Below are positions 12,006 to 21,413 of a DNA stretch of 64,000 nucleotides, in pieces. The stretch comes from Maratus speciosus (lineage: Eukaryota > Arthropoda > Arachnida > Araneae > Salticidae). Made by a program: the position numbers and the translations under genes. The stretch covers positions 279,355,836-279,419,835 of the forward strand of contig OZ010792.1 in NCBI GenBank assembly GCA_963932465.1. Direction: 5' to 3'. The notes beneath the pieces are model-generated. The model made no database searches. It saw nothing but the letters and a program-made list of their open reading frames with translations, and had not been told where the DNA came from. How positions within the stretch are numbered: the stretch's first letter is position 1; every line of letters starts with the position of its first letter.

Positions 12006-13419
12006 CTTATTTCAAGGTATCTGCGCTTTAAAAGAAATCGTACAAATACTACGATTAGCTTTTATTAGATAAGTTTCAGATTAGTTAAAATAATTGTATT
12101 TTAACATATGTTTTATTTTGTAAGAATTTGAGGCTATGATTTCTTTTAACTAAAATTATATTATTTTCATAAGATTTTATTTAACTTGCAATGATCGTCC
12201 TTCCAGTTTAAAATTTGTACTCGAACTTTAACTTACTTTCAAATGTCCGATCGAAGTTAAATTTTACATACTGACTTAAATCCGATGACAATGCAATATT
12301 ATTATGATTTTTGACTCTTACCTTCTTATACATACTTATATTAGAGGATAACACAAAAAAAAATCGGATAGATTACCGTCAAAAAGTTTAAGAAAGAGTT
12401 TTAGATTAGATAACATAAACCTGCGATGGTTGTGTTTTTTAACTTTTATAATTACATTTTATGTATTTTTTAACGCTGAATCAAAAAATTACCTTCACTT
12501 TTAACCATCATGTCAAGATTTCTCGCAAATCGTAAATTTCAAGGTTAAAAAATAGCGAAAAATCTGATATTATAAAATAGATGTAAGACTTTTTCATTCA
12601 GTTTAATTTTATTTAATTCAATAATTTATTGATTTTTTTGCTTATACTGGGTTTCTTACAGCTAAACAGCTCGGGGGTCAGATGACGTTGGAGGGGAAGG
12701 GGAGATCAGTTTTAACTTTTAGCTTTTTAACTTTGAATTTTGCGATTTGAGAAAATTCCTGACGTGATAGTTTAAAATGAAGGTAATTTTCGGTTTAGTG
12801 CTAAAAAATACATAAGAATCAATTTTCAAAATCTAAAAAACATGCCACAACCCAAAATTTGAAAGACAGTGTAATCTAACAGCATTTTAAAATATGTATC
12901 ATTTTGTAAAGAATTGAGGCTGTTGTTTTTCATTTATTTTTATCCTCTTATCAGTACACATCCTCTTCAGTACAAATTGTACATTTTGCAGTAATATGTC
13001 AGAATGATTAAAGATTTCAAATTTATATTGCAATGCTAATTTTACTCTCAACCATTTCTTTAATATATCAGACGAAATTATATTTCTACTAAATTTGTGA
13101 ATGACCCCTAATATGCAGCAAAAAATATACTCCAACTTTAAACAGCTATTACTTGGTCAATTTTAATCGTAAAATAACCGGACTTTTTTTGCCTTACTTG
13201 CCAGTGTAACTGGAAAATGTTACTAAATATAACTTATAGGACCAGGGGACCGTATAAAAATTTAGATTTTGTAATTCTTTACTGAATTGTTTTTTCGCTT
13301 CAAACTTTTTTATCTTAACCCTGCACCTAATTTTGACAATTTTTGTAATTGGAAGTATGCATCTAGGACCAACGGTTGCAAAAATAAAGGTCGGTCAGGT
13401 TATACGTGGGCACACTGTA

Positions 13420-14376
13420 TAGTACTTTTAGCTATAACGTCAATTAATTTTAAACTTGTCTGAGCTGTCCTGAAAAGAGCAATAGAAATATTGCATTTTT
13501 CCTCAAAAAATTTCAAAAATATTTTTTCTTCTCATTAAAGAATAAAAATATAGTTACTAACTTACGCCAATCTGTTACTTATTATTCATTCCTAATTATA
13601 AATAATTTTTAACATAGTCTTTCCATTTCTAAGGCTAATAATCAAAATTGAAATTTTAAGCATGTGGACAAAACCTCAATTTTGCATCCACTTTTAATGT
13701 AAATTTTAATACTTGAATAAACAATCCTGAAATCTATTATTTTACATCTACTCATAAATAGATATGATCTATTTATATACTGGTTTTCATTAAAACCTGT
13801 GACATGTCTGCCACAGCTGATTTGCTCATTTTGTATGGAATGACCCATAGGCCTTCATTTGTTTGTAACAGGAAGACATAGCATAACCCCTTAAAATTAA
13901 ATATAGTTTATAAAGCTTCATGTTTGAACAAAAATTAATCGTTTATATTTTTTCAAAATAGCACTTATTTTAATTACTTTTTCTTTCGGTTGTTATGAGA
14001 AAATGGCAACACAAATTACTATTTTAGAATTATTTTTCCTTTACTTTCTACAGAAATGGAGTACTCCCGTTGCCAATATTAAGCAAATGGCTCTAAAAAC
14101 TACAAAAAAATTAATATCTCAAAAATAAATCGAGATACAGTTTTCAAACAAATTGTATTAAAAAATACTTTTTCCCAATACGACGGTATAAAAATTTAAA
14201 ATGTGCGATGCTTAGAAGATTAAAAGATTGCTATAGAGTATTTAATCGTACAATGATACATCTACTTTGCTTTACAGCTGGCTTATACAATGTAACGCTA
14301 TTTTTTGGAGACGATACAAAATACCCTCCTCCCTTTTTTTACGCTATTCCACTAACAAAAAAGACATTTTTGAGTG
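13420..14376. other. Intron sequence, nothing recognised
   Basis: AT-rich. No transporter exon, transposon end or RNA gene could be identified here. Confidence 0.45.
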
Positions 14377-14639
14377 TACAGTCGAGCCCCGATTTAATGA
14401 ATCGCGATTTAACGAATTTCTCGATTTAGCGAATTCTTTTATAGTCCTGACGAAAATGGATAAAAAATACTTCGATTTAACGAATTTATAATCCTGATGT
14501 AACGAATAATTTTCGTTTTCAAAAAAAGGAAAATTTGAAGAAATTTTCTAATATTTATTATAAATTTTCAATGTCCCTGATTGTTAATTTTCTAAATATG
14601 TATCTTGCGATGCAGAAATATCTACATGCGAAAATGCAC

Positions 14640-14872
14640 GTTACACCGAGGTCATTAATAGCAGTTAGTAGTGGATCGGATGAAGAAGATGATATAGAAA
14701 TGAAGTATATAACGTTCAAAAAAGCAGTTAACAATTTGGATACTTTGAAACGGTAGTTGATGGCTCATGATGTTGGTGACACTGTTTTCACAGCTTCAGA
14801 AAAAAATCGATAAAGAAGTTTGGAATACAAAATCGAAACAAAGGAAGGAAACATCTATAAAAGATGGCTTAT
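14640..14872 (+). pseudogene. pogo/Tigger transposase C-terminal relic
   Basis: A frame open to 14756 reads SSGSDEEDDIEMKYITFKKA then VNNLDTLKR, stops at TAG, and continues in frame LMAHDVGDTVFTASEKNR before a TAA near 14812. Acidic DEEDD followed by KEA..L.TLRR and D..FTAL is the usual tail of Tigger/jerky-type transposases. The DDE core and HTH are absent here, so this is a decayed, deleted remnant. Confidence 0.55.
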
Positions 14873-14950
14873 AATTTATCGATAAAATTTGAATAAATGA
14901 GATTTTTTCTGAATTACAATGTTTTTCGATTTATAGTAGTACATAAAAAA

Positions 14951-16213
14951 AAAATCCCTGCCGGCCCAGCCTACAGGCGGAAGTAGATTTCGAAGTTAAG
15001 TATATTAATTGCACCAACAAAAACTAAATCGTGATTAGATATAAATCCACTTTAACGGTTTTAGCTGGCCGCTTTTCATGAGTTTTTATTTCATTTTTTA
15101 TATAATAGCTGGTTTTATCAGAATCATGTTAAGGCGGTATTAAAAAGAATACTTTTCCATGCTCAACAACTCGAAATTTTCTGGCACATTTTCAGATTAA
15201 TTTTTAATAGAAAAAATACTAAACTTGCTGACGCGATTTTTTAAAAGATTTATAAGCGACATGTGTTTTTATTTTTCGTTCAATTAATTGAAACTTGATT
15301 AATAAACTATTATTTTCTCAGTAGGGCAATATTTTTCGTTTCTAACATAATAGCTTCGGGAAATTCTGTTCAAAATGCCCACTTTGACATCATGTTTTGA
15401 AATATATTCTGCCTCTATCAAAAAATCGATCATTACGGTACATTATATAGTTTCTGAAGAAGAGAATCTATCAACTGGACGCATTTGAGAGCAAAAATTA
15501 ATTTAAAAATGAGTAAGAAAATAAGCAGTTTGGATTTGAATACATTCTTAATAAGATGATTTTTTTCTTCAACCGCTATGTATTTTTAATTTGTTTTTGC
15601 TGTAAGAATTGGTCCTATCAAAAACTTGTCTGTATAAATGTTGAAGACAATATTAAGAAGATATATGATAAATTCATGGGGATTTTATATCCTGTGAATT
15701 GACGGAGTTATAGAAGTTTTTCTTCTTCACCCCCTTTTTTTTGTTTTCGTTTTTATTTTTTTTTTTTTATTTTTTTTTTTTTGCGGTACGAATTGGTCCT
15801 ATCAAAAACTTGTGAATATAAAAGTTGTAGATAATATTAAGGAGATGTACAATAAAATTAATTGGATTTGATATCTTGAGAATTGACGAAGTTATGATTT
15901 TTTTTCCCCAAAAAACTCTATTTTTGCGCCCCTTGAGTCCATTTTTAATTTTATCCAAAATCTGTGATACATAAATTTTTGGTCCTGTTTTTAGAAGTAA
16001 TAAAAACTTTAAACTGATTTGATATGTACAAAAATTAAGAAGTTATGGGGTTTTTTCTGTTTTCACAAAACCCCTCCCTATTTCCATCCCCTTGGTCCGA
16101 TTTTGCCCATTCACGAACTTGACCGAGATTTTATGCCCCTTGATTTTATGTATCAGTTTGGAAGAGATTTGTGCAGAATTGTGGAAGTTATCGTGTCCAG
16201 AAGAAAGTGATAT

Positions 16214-16257
<44 letters not shown>

Positions 16258-16396
16258 GTAGATAGATAAAGTTTTTTACTGATGGTGGTTTTGGGTTCTA
16301 GGGGTCATGATCGGTGTAGATCTACAAAAATTTTTCAGAAATCCCAACATAGGAACGACGCCAATAGGTAGTATTTCATTCGAAATCTACCTAAAA
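14951..16396. mobile_element. HINE/Helentron-like non-autonomous element, copy 1
   Basis: Begins ATCCCTGCCGGCCCAGCCTA, with the subterminal word GTAGATTTCGAAG, and ends TTCGAAATCTACCTAAA, so a 10-13 bp inverted subterminal repeat frames it. A GATA microsatellite (16213-16268) lies about 130 bp from the right end, followed by TTTTTTACTGATGGTGGTTT. Short subterminal inverted repeats with a microsatellite near the 3' end are the published layout of DINE-1/HINE elements; the assignment is by layout only. Copies 2 and 3 are at 40771-42408 and 42411-43382. Confidence 0.65.
16213..16268. repeat. GATA microsatellite
   Basis: About 13 units of GATA/TAGA with one interruption (TAGGTAGA), inside HINE-like copy 1. 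Confidence 0.95.
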
Positions 16397-16835
16397 AGAA
16401 TCAATTTTTATACAGAGTATTTTCTTAAAGCAACAAATGTTTAATATCATTATTAAGGTAAGTGACCATTGTTTTTCTTATTTATTGCCACTTTTAACTT
16501 GTTCTGTTGTACAAAAGTATTCCTTTTATTATCCCGATTTAGCGAATAATCTCGATTTAACGAACAAAGTTACTGGTCCCGAACGATTCGTTAAATCGGT
16601 GTTCGACTGTATGTATAATGGAGGCGGGTTTATGAGAGCTGAAAGTACTCATTCGCGAAAAGCCTACATAGGCGGCACGGGAGATAAAACAGGTTGAGAA
16701 ACGCTGGTCTAATCAGTTACTTTTTAATACTAGAAAATATTCCGTTTATTAATTATCCGTTATTCTTTTACACCAAATTAACTGACATGTTTTACTTGAA
16801 AACGTTACATTTACATTGTTCTTTTTACAAAACAG

Positions 16836-16951
16836 CACTGTGTCTTCCGGAGTTAACTCTTTGGCAGCCGTTGTTTTGGAAGATTTTATCAAAGGAACTA
16901 TTTCCATTAAATTGACAGAAGTTTGGGCAACAAGAATATCCAAACTGCTGG
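16836..16951 (+). CDS. SLC5A-family symporter, internal exon B
   Basis: This 116-nt exon follows TTCTTTTTACAAAACAG and ends at the donor GTAAGT. Its first base completes the Ser codon begun in exon A. The peptide TVSSGVNSLAAVVLEDFI followed by KGTISIKLTEVWATRISKLL is a hallmark of the SLC5A5/6/8/12 group (family pattern S-T-x-S-S-x-x-N-x-L-A-A-V-x-x-E-D). It covers the helix that supplies the second sodium site: the Ser split by the intron and the first Thr of this exon correspond to the Ser-Thr pair implicated in sodium binding in the iodide transporter. It ends one base into a codon (G), completed by exon C. No frameshift or stop is seen, consistent with a working gene. Confidence 0.95.
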
Positions 16952-17137
16952 GTAAGTTTAATTTTTTTTTCCAATTGACATTAAAAAGGTCTTTCCGTAG
17001 ACAATTTTATAAAAGGTAATTAATTATGCATTAGCTTAACATTTTAACGGCCAGAGTTTAAAAAAATTCATAACATAGCTCCGTCCATAGAAATTGCAAA
17101 CTGTATTTTTCAGTAAAATTTATTTCCTCATTAATAT

Positions 17138-17397
17138 TTGAGGAGGTGAGTTTCAAAAAACTCGCCTTATCCAAAAAATCAAATTTTGGGAAATCGCGAA
17201 AAAACTCTGACTGCGTCCATTGGTTTTCATGGTAAACCAAGATTTTACAATGCCAGAAATACAGAATAAAATTAGTTTTTTTTTTTTTGCAGATTGTGGT
17301 GTTTTTTCGATGCAGGTTCGCCAAGAATAGATTGATAGAGAGAACTCGATTTTTTAAATTTTGAATAAGGCGAGTTTTGAAACTCACGTCCTCATTT
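17138..17397. mobile_element. MITE, about 260 bp
   Basis: Ends TTGAGGAGGTGAGTTTC and inverted ATGAGGACGTGAGTTTC continue into AAACTCGCCTTAT on both sides, a terminal repeat of about 45 bp. It has no coding capacity. It sits just after exon B in intron 2. Confidence 0.75.
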
Positions 17398-17404
17398 ATA
17401 CTCA

Positions 17405-17578
17405 TGGTTCATACGGGTACCGTTATTTTCAAGGCCAAATATCAGTATTTTTTTACAGAAAAATAAATGTAGTTTAAATGCGCGAAATTTTGCGTTATTT
17501 AAGAAGAGATTTTCTATAATAAAATACTGGTACAGTAGAATTTCTTAGTTTAAAAACTAAAGCACCCGTACGAACCCT
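17405..17578. mobile_element. MITE with GGTTCGTACGGGT ends, copy 1
   Basis: Left end TGGTTCATACGGGTACC and inverted right end AGGGTTCGTACGGGTGC frame 174 bp. The interior has ATTTTCAAGG, AGAGATTTTCTATA and TACTGGTACAG. A second copy is inverted at 33738-33925, and a half copy lies near 57195-57320. Confidence 0.7.
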
Positions 17579-18972
17579 GATACTATAATCTTTGAGAGTA
17601 TATGCTTTATTTTTGCTCGATTAGCTTTTATTTTGCAAGTAAAAATTTATTATTTCATAACTTTCAAATACTGAACCAATTCGTACCTAATTGGAATCGT
17701 ATATTGGTCTTGCCAGTATGTTGGCTTAGTTCGTTACTCAAGAACGTAGCTCTTAGAGTTTGTTTACAGGGACACACAAAATTCAAAAAACATGCAAAAT
17801 TTGTCATCACTATAACCTCGCTAAGAGGAGGTGGAGGGAGCTCTCCCTCCCATCCCCCCCCCCCCAAAAAAAAAAAAATATATAAATAAATAAAGCGTTC
17901 GCGAATGCTGTTACGCTTGGCAATTTTATAAACTTATATTTTGCACATTTGTGTAAAACTTTAATAACAACTATAATACACTTTCCATTTATGATAGACT
18001 TGGCAAAAGTTACAAATCTAATTAGGAATATTATTATATATTTTAAAAATAAGAACTATATTACATTTTCTAATTGTGGTAACTTGGCAAAATTTTAAAA
18101 CTAGTTGGCAAACGCCGAGAACTATTTATTTTTGCTTCTCAATGAGTTGGCAAATACTGAAATTTCACTTGGCAATTTAAAGTCCTCTCACCCCCCCCCC
18201 CCCGAATAAAAAGTCTTAACGATGGCCCTTTATCATAACGTCCGAAATAACTGACCATTCGAACCTAATTGGGACATTATATTGATCTTGCAAATATTTT
18301 AGGTGAGTTCATTAATCATGTAAGTATAGCTCTTACAGTTCATTTACACATGTAAGCATTTTGGTGAAATTTATTGAAAGGTTTCGGTCCACATCTTGTT
18401 TGAGCATCGGACATTTATTACTGTCTATGGGTAATTTTTAAACTAATTTTTTCAACATTTTTTTTTACTTTCTTGATATAATTTCCTTGTTCCATTCAAT
18501 TATATTTGGCCAAATTAAAAAATTTCCTACAAATTAACTTTCTCGCCAAAACTTGCGAACTTAGACGAAGTGACACTAATTTGTTTAATTTCTATTAAAT
18601 TTTGATGAATGTACCTTAAATTTTTAAAATAATAACAAGAAGAAAGAAATCAACCTACTCTTCCGAATGAGCCGGTAGGACTTGTTTTAATGATTACTGT
18701 TACAATATCATTGATGATTTGAATAACTACGTAGTCGTAGCATTTAGAGTCACCATTTTTTGTGAATGGTACCAGGAATGAAGGAAATTCTATTAAATGC
18801 ATAGAAAAATGTACGCGTATGTTAACTCAAATTACTAAATTAATACAAATAGTCTAACATCAACTTTATTCATTTTAACTCGGTGGCTCCCATTGTAGGA
18901 CTGCTCCCCACAAGGGGACAGTTTCATTTTTTAAGAGGGAAATGATAAATTTGGTACTAATAAATTTCTTAT
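17579..18972. other. Intron sequence with a TTGGCAA-rich patch and C runs
   Basis: Between about 17820 and 18205 there is a GGAGGGAG-CT-CTCCCTCC hairpin, two C runs (about 17851 and 18189) and at least six copies of TTGGCAA. It is probably a decayed repeat. No exon is recognised. Confidence 0.45.
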
Positions 18973-18974
18973 TA

Positions 18975-19789
18975 CAGTCGGACCTCTATTTAACGAACCT
19001 CTATTTTACGAACTTTTCCTTGGGACCAAGAACATTTCGCGAATTTCTTTGTAATAACCTCCAAATAGCGAAGTGCATTCTCTATTTAACGAACTTTTTC
19101 GTGGGATCTAAATTTCTTTTCACCCTATTTGTCAAAATATTACTGGACATTTCAAACTTATTCTTCCTTTTAACACATTTTATGATGATCAATGAATGAA
19201 CATGTCTTACCAGGCACTTAACTCACCGAGAGCTGTAAAATCGCTGTGATTCTTTGCTTTTCATCCAAGAAGTGCCTGTCTCGTGTCCTTAGAGTCTGTC
19301 GTTTTCTAGATCATTCAGTTATGCTGGTAATTTCGGTGTTTTATAGCTCGAAAATTTCAAAGCGAAAGTGCTTGGCATAAAAGAAAAAAAATCTTGATGA
19401 GGTGGATAAAGGCGTGAAGAAAAGGAATATTGCTTTAAATTTTGGTATTCCTCCAAACAACTTATCGACCATAATAAAAAATCGTGATTTTAATGTAAAA
19501 TTATTTTTTTGACTGTAAATACAATGTATTTTCAGACAATGCTTTGTTTCCTTCTTATTTCCCTTGCAGATTTCTTTTTGATGAGTAAAATATATAACAC
19601 AAATAGATATAATTTATTTAAAAAAAGTTTAATTAATTACTTTTTTTAATTATATTTATTGTTTATGGGCTTAAGATATGTTTTATGTTGTTAAAAGTAT
19701 TTTAAAAGGTGACTCTCTATTTAACGAATTTTCCGTATAATGAACTTTTTCTTGGGATTTAGCGACTTCGTTAAATAGAGGCCCGACTG
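18975..19789 (+). mobile_element. pogo/Tigger-like element, 815 bp
   Basis: Terminal repeats CAGTCGGACCTCTATTTAAC and (inverted) CAGTCGGGCCTCTATTTAAC, with further TATTTAACGAA copies inside both ends and TA flanks at 18973-18974 and 19790-19791. It is internally deleted: only the DNA-binding end of a transposase gene remains. Confidence 0.85.
19357..19512 (+). pseudogene. pogo/CENP-B-type HTH fragment
   Basis: One frame reads SKRKCLA, a TAA, then KKKNLDEVDKGVKKRNIALN and FGIPPNNLSTIIKNRD before a TGA. This is the psq/CENP-B N-terminal helix-turn-helix that binds transposon ends in pogo-like transposases. The catalytic domain is missing and there is an internal stop, so it is a relic belonging to the surrounding pogo element. 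Confidence 0.75.
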
Positions 19790-19809
19790 TATTATTATTT
19801 TTTTTTTTT

Positions 19810-19845
19810 GGCTTTTGCTTTTGCTTTTGCTTTTGTTTTTGCTTA
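19810..19845. repeat. TTTTGC hexanucleotide repeat
   Basis: About six units of GCTTTT with one substitution, immediately right of the pogo element. Confidence 0.9.
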
Positions 19846-20904
19846 ACTTCGAAAAATAATGTTGGAAGCTAAAACTGAAAGAAATAAGTATAAAATTCCA
19901 GAAGAAAAATAAAACGGTTTTTGTTGAATTTTTAAAACAGTTTTGGTCGAAAGTTGAAAATAGAATTTAAGCCGGAATAATTATATGGAAAATTCTTTAA
20001 AATATTTTTTCCCTGTTGGTGTTAATTTTTATTTTCAGTTCTCTAATTTTTCTGGTCACTAAAGTTTTTTACAATTTTTCAAACTATCTATTGAATGGGA
20101 TGTGTTTTTATTCATTCTGCTACATTATGCCGCATAAAAAATCTTTTACACGTTTAATTACCTAAGGATATATTTGAAACTGACTGTCTTGGACACATAA
20201 ATGTCTAAAATATACTTGGAATAGCTGAACTATAAACCATATAAAATATATAAATGCCAAATGTGCATCAGAAAAGCCAATGCGTAAGTAGTTAATTTTT
20301 AATAAATAGTATTATATAATGACATATGCATTCAATTTTAAAATCAGACCATACACATGTGTTATGCTGGGAAAGAAACATGGCTATTTAAAATTGAGAA
20401 AGATAAATATGCAGTAATGCTTCTTGATCTTGCATATTGTGTTACTCCTAATGAAATCTTAATGTGTTCACAAATATTTCACTAGTTCTTTATGATATAT
20501 TTAAAAAACTATTATTAAATGCATAAATTTTATTAAACTTAATGCCAAATGTGATAGTCTATTCAAGAAATTTTGTGAAGATAAAACTACAGACTATATA
20601 ACCCTTTTGTTTCACACTGTGGTAAGTTGGCAAGAACAAGAAAATTGTTTGCGTCAAAAAGTCGAAGATGCATGGTCTCAATGCATTTATAGAGCTATTT
20701 TAAATACATATCTGTGACAGAAATATTTTCTGTTTGATAAACTACAAAAATGCGAAATGTTACGGTTAAAGCTTTTTTAAGCTTTCTCCATGTGAACCTA
20801 TTTCCTTCTGTAAATAAAAAGAGATACATGTTATAGGGTGGGTATGGGGACACCGTTATTTTACAGATGCCTCAGCTGGGCATGGCTAATATAAAATTAG
20901 GAAC
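19846..20904. other. Intron sequence, nothing recognised
   Basis: AT-rich, without open frames or repeat ends that I can identify. Confidence 0.45.
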
Positions 20905-20909
20905 CACTG

Positions 20910-21375
20910 TGTTCGGACCTTGTGCGCATGCCGAACGAGCTCCGCGGCTTTGCGGACATGTGACCCAGTTCAGTTGTTGCTTAGCTGCCATTGCGGCACG
21001 TTGTGTATTCAAGCGGGTCTTATCCCCAAGTATATAGTTGTTCTTTAGCTGCCATTGCGGCACGTTGTGTATTCTAGCGGGTCTTATCCCCAAGTATAGA
21101 GTATGTTGTGCTTTTAGCTGCCATTGTGGCACATTATGCTATAGCGGGTCTTATCCCCAATTATTCTGTTGCTTATAGCGGGAGTATTCCCCAAAAGATG
21201 TTTTACGAACGCCACTTGTTCTAACAGCGGGTTATTACCCCAAAGTCACCGCCTCATTCTATATGTTTTTCAGTGTTTGTGATTGTTGTAACATTTGTGT
21301 GCTGTGTGATATAAAAATGTGAAAAGGAAAACTATTTGTCTTCAATCTTAAAGTTACGCACAGTATTCACATACA
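20910..21375 (+). repeat. BEL/Pao 5' LTR
   Basis: Starts TGTTCGGACCTTGTGCGCAT and ends CAGTATTCACATACA. It contains internal repeats of about 60 bp: TAGCTGCCATTGCGGCACG followed by AGCGGGTCTTATCCCCAAG, present three times with two further shortened AGCGGG..CCCC modules. The leader after it begins TTGTTGTGGTCCGTCGA, where the primer-binding site should be. Confidence 0.95.
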
Positions 21376-21413
21376 TTGTTGTGGTCCGTCGATTTCGCAG
21401 CGAAATAGCTGCT

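Larger units (their letters stand above)
8697..13417. mobile_element. TIR element with TA flanks (mariner-like ends), hosting piggyBac
   Basis: The ends CAGTGTGTCCCCCTGTAACC and (inverted) CAGTGTGCCCACGTATAACC start imperfect terminal inverted repeats of about 190 bp (8697-8886 and 13232-13417), sharing TGACCGACCTTTATTTT.GCAACC and GGTCCTAGATGCATACTTC. Both ends abut TA (8695-8696, 13418-13419), the target duplication of Tc1/mariner elements. No mariner transposase is seen inside. A piggyBac unit occupies about 9.2-12.0 kb of it, so it is either a carrier disrupted by piggyBac or a non-autonomous shell. Outside piggyBac the interior is AT-rich with no gene. Confidence 0.75.
14379..16609 (+). 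mobile_element. pogo/Tigger-like element, split by a HINE-like insertion
   Basis: The left end CAGTCGAGCCCCGATTTAAT and the inverted right end CAGTCGAACACCGATTTAAC are classic pogo/Tigger termini, with internal CGATTTAACGAAT repeats. TA flanks both sides (14377-14378, 16610-16611). The element body is 14379 to about 14950 and about 16397-16609; the middle is a later insertion (14951-16396). Confidence 0.85.

Noticed and set aside
21336..21413. BEL polyprotein starting inside the LTR
   Set aside because: The extra upstream residues derive from LTR sequence and begin at a non-ATG codon. The ATG at 21414 is the first in frame after the LTR.
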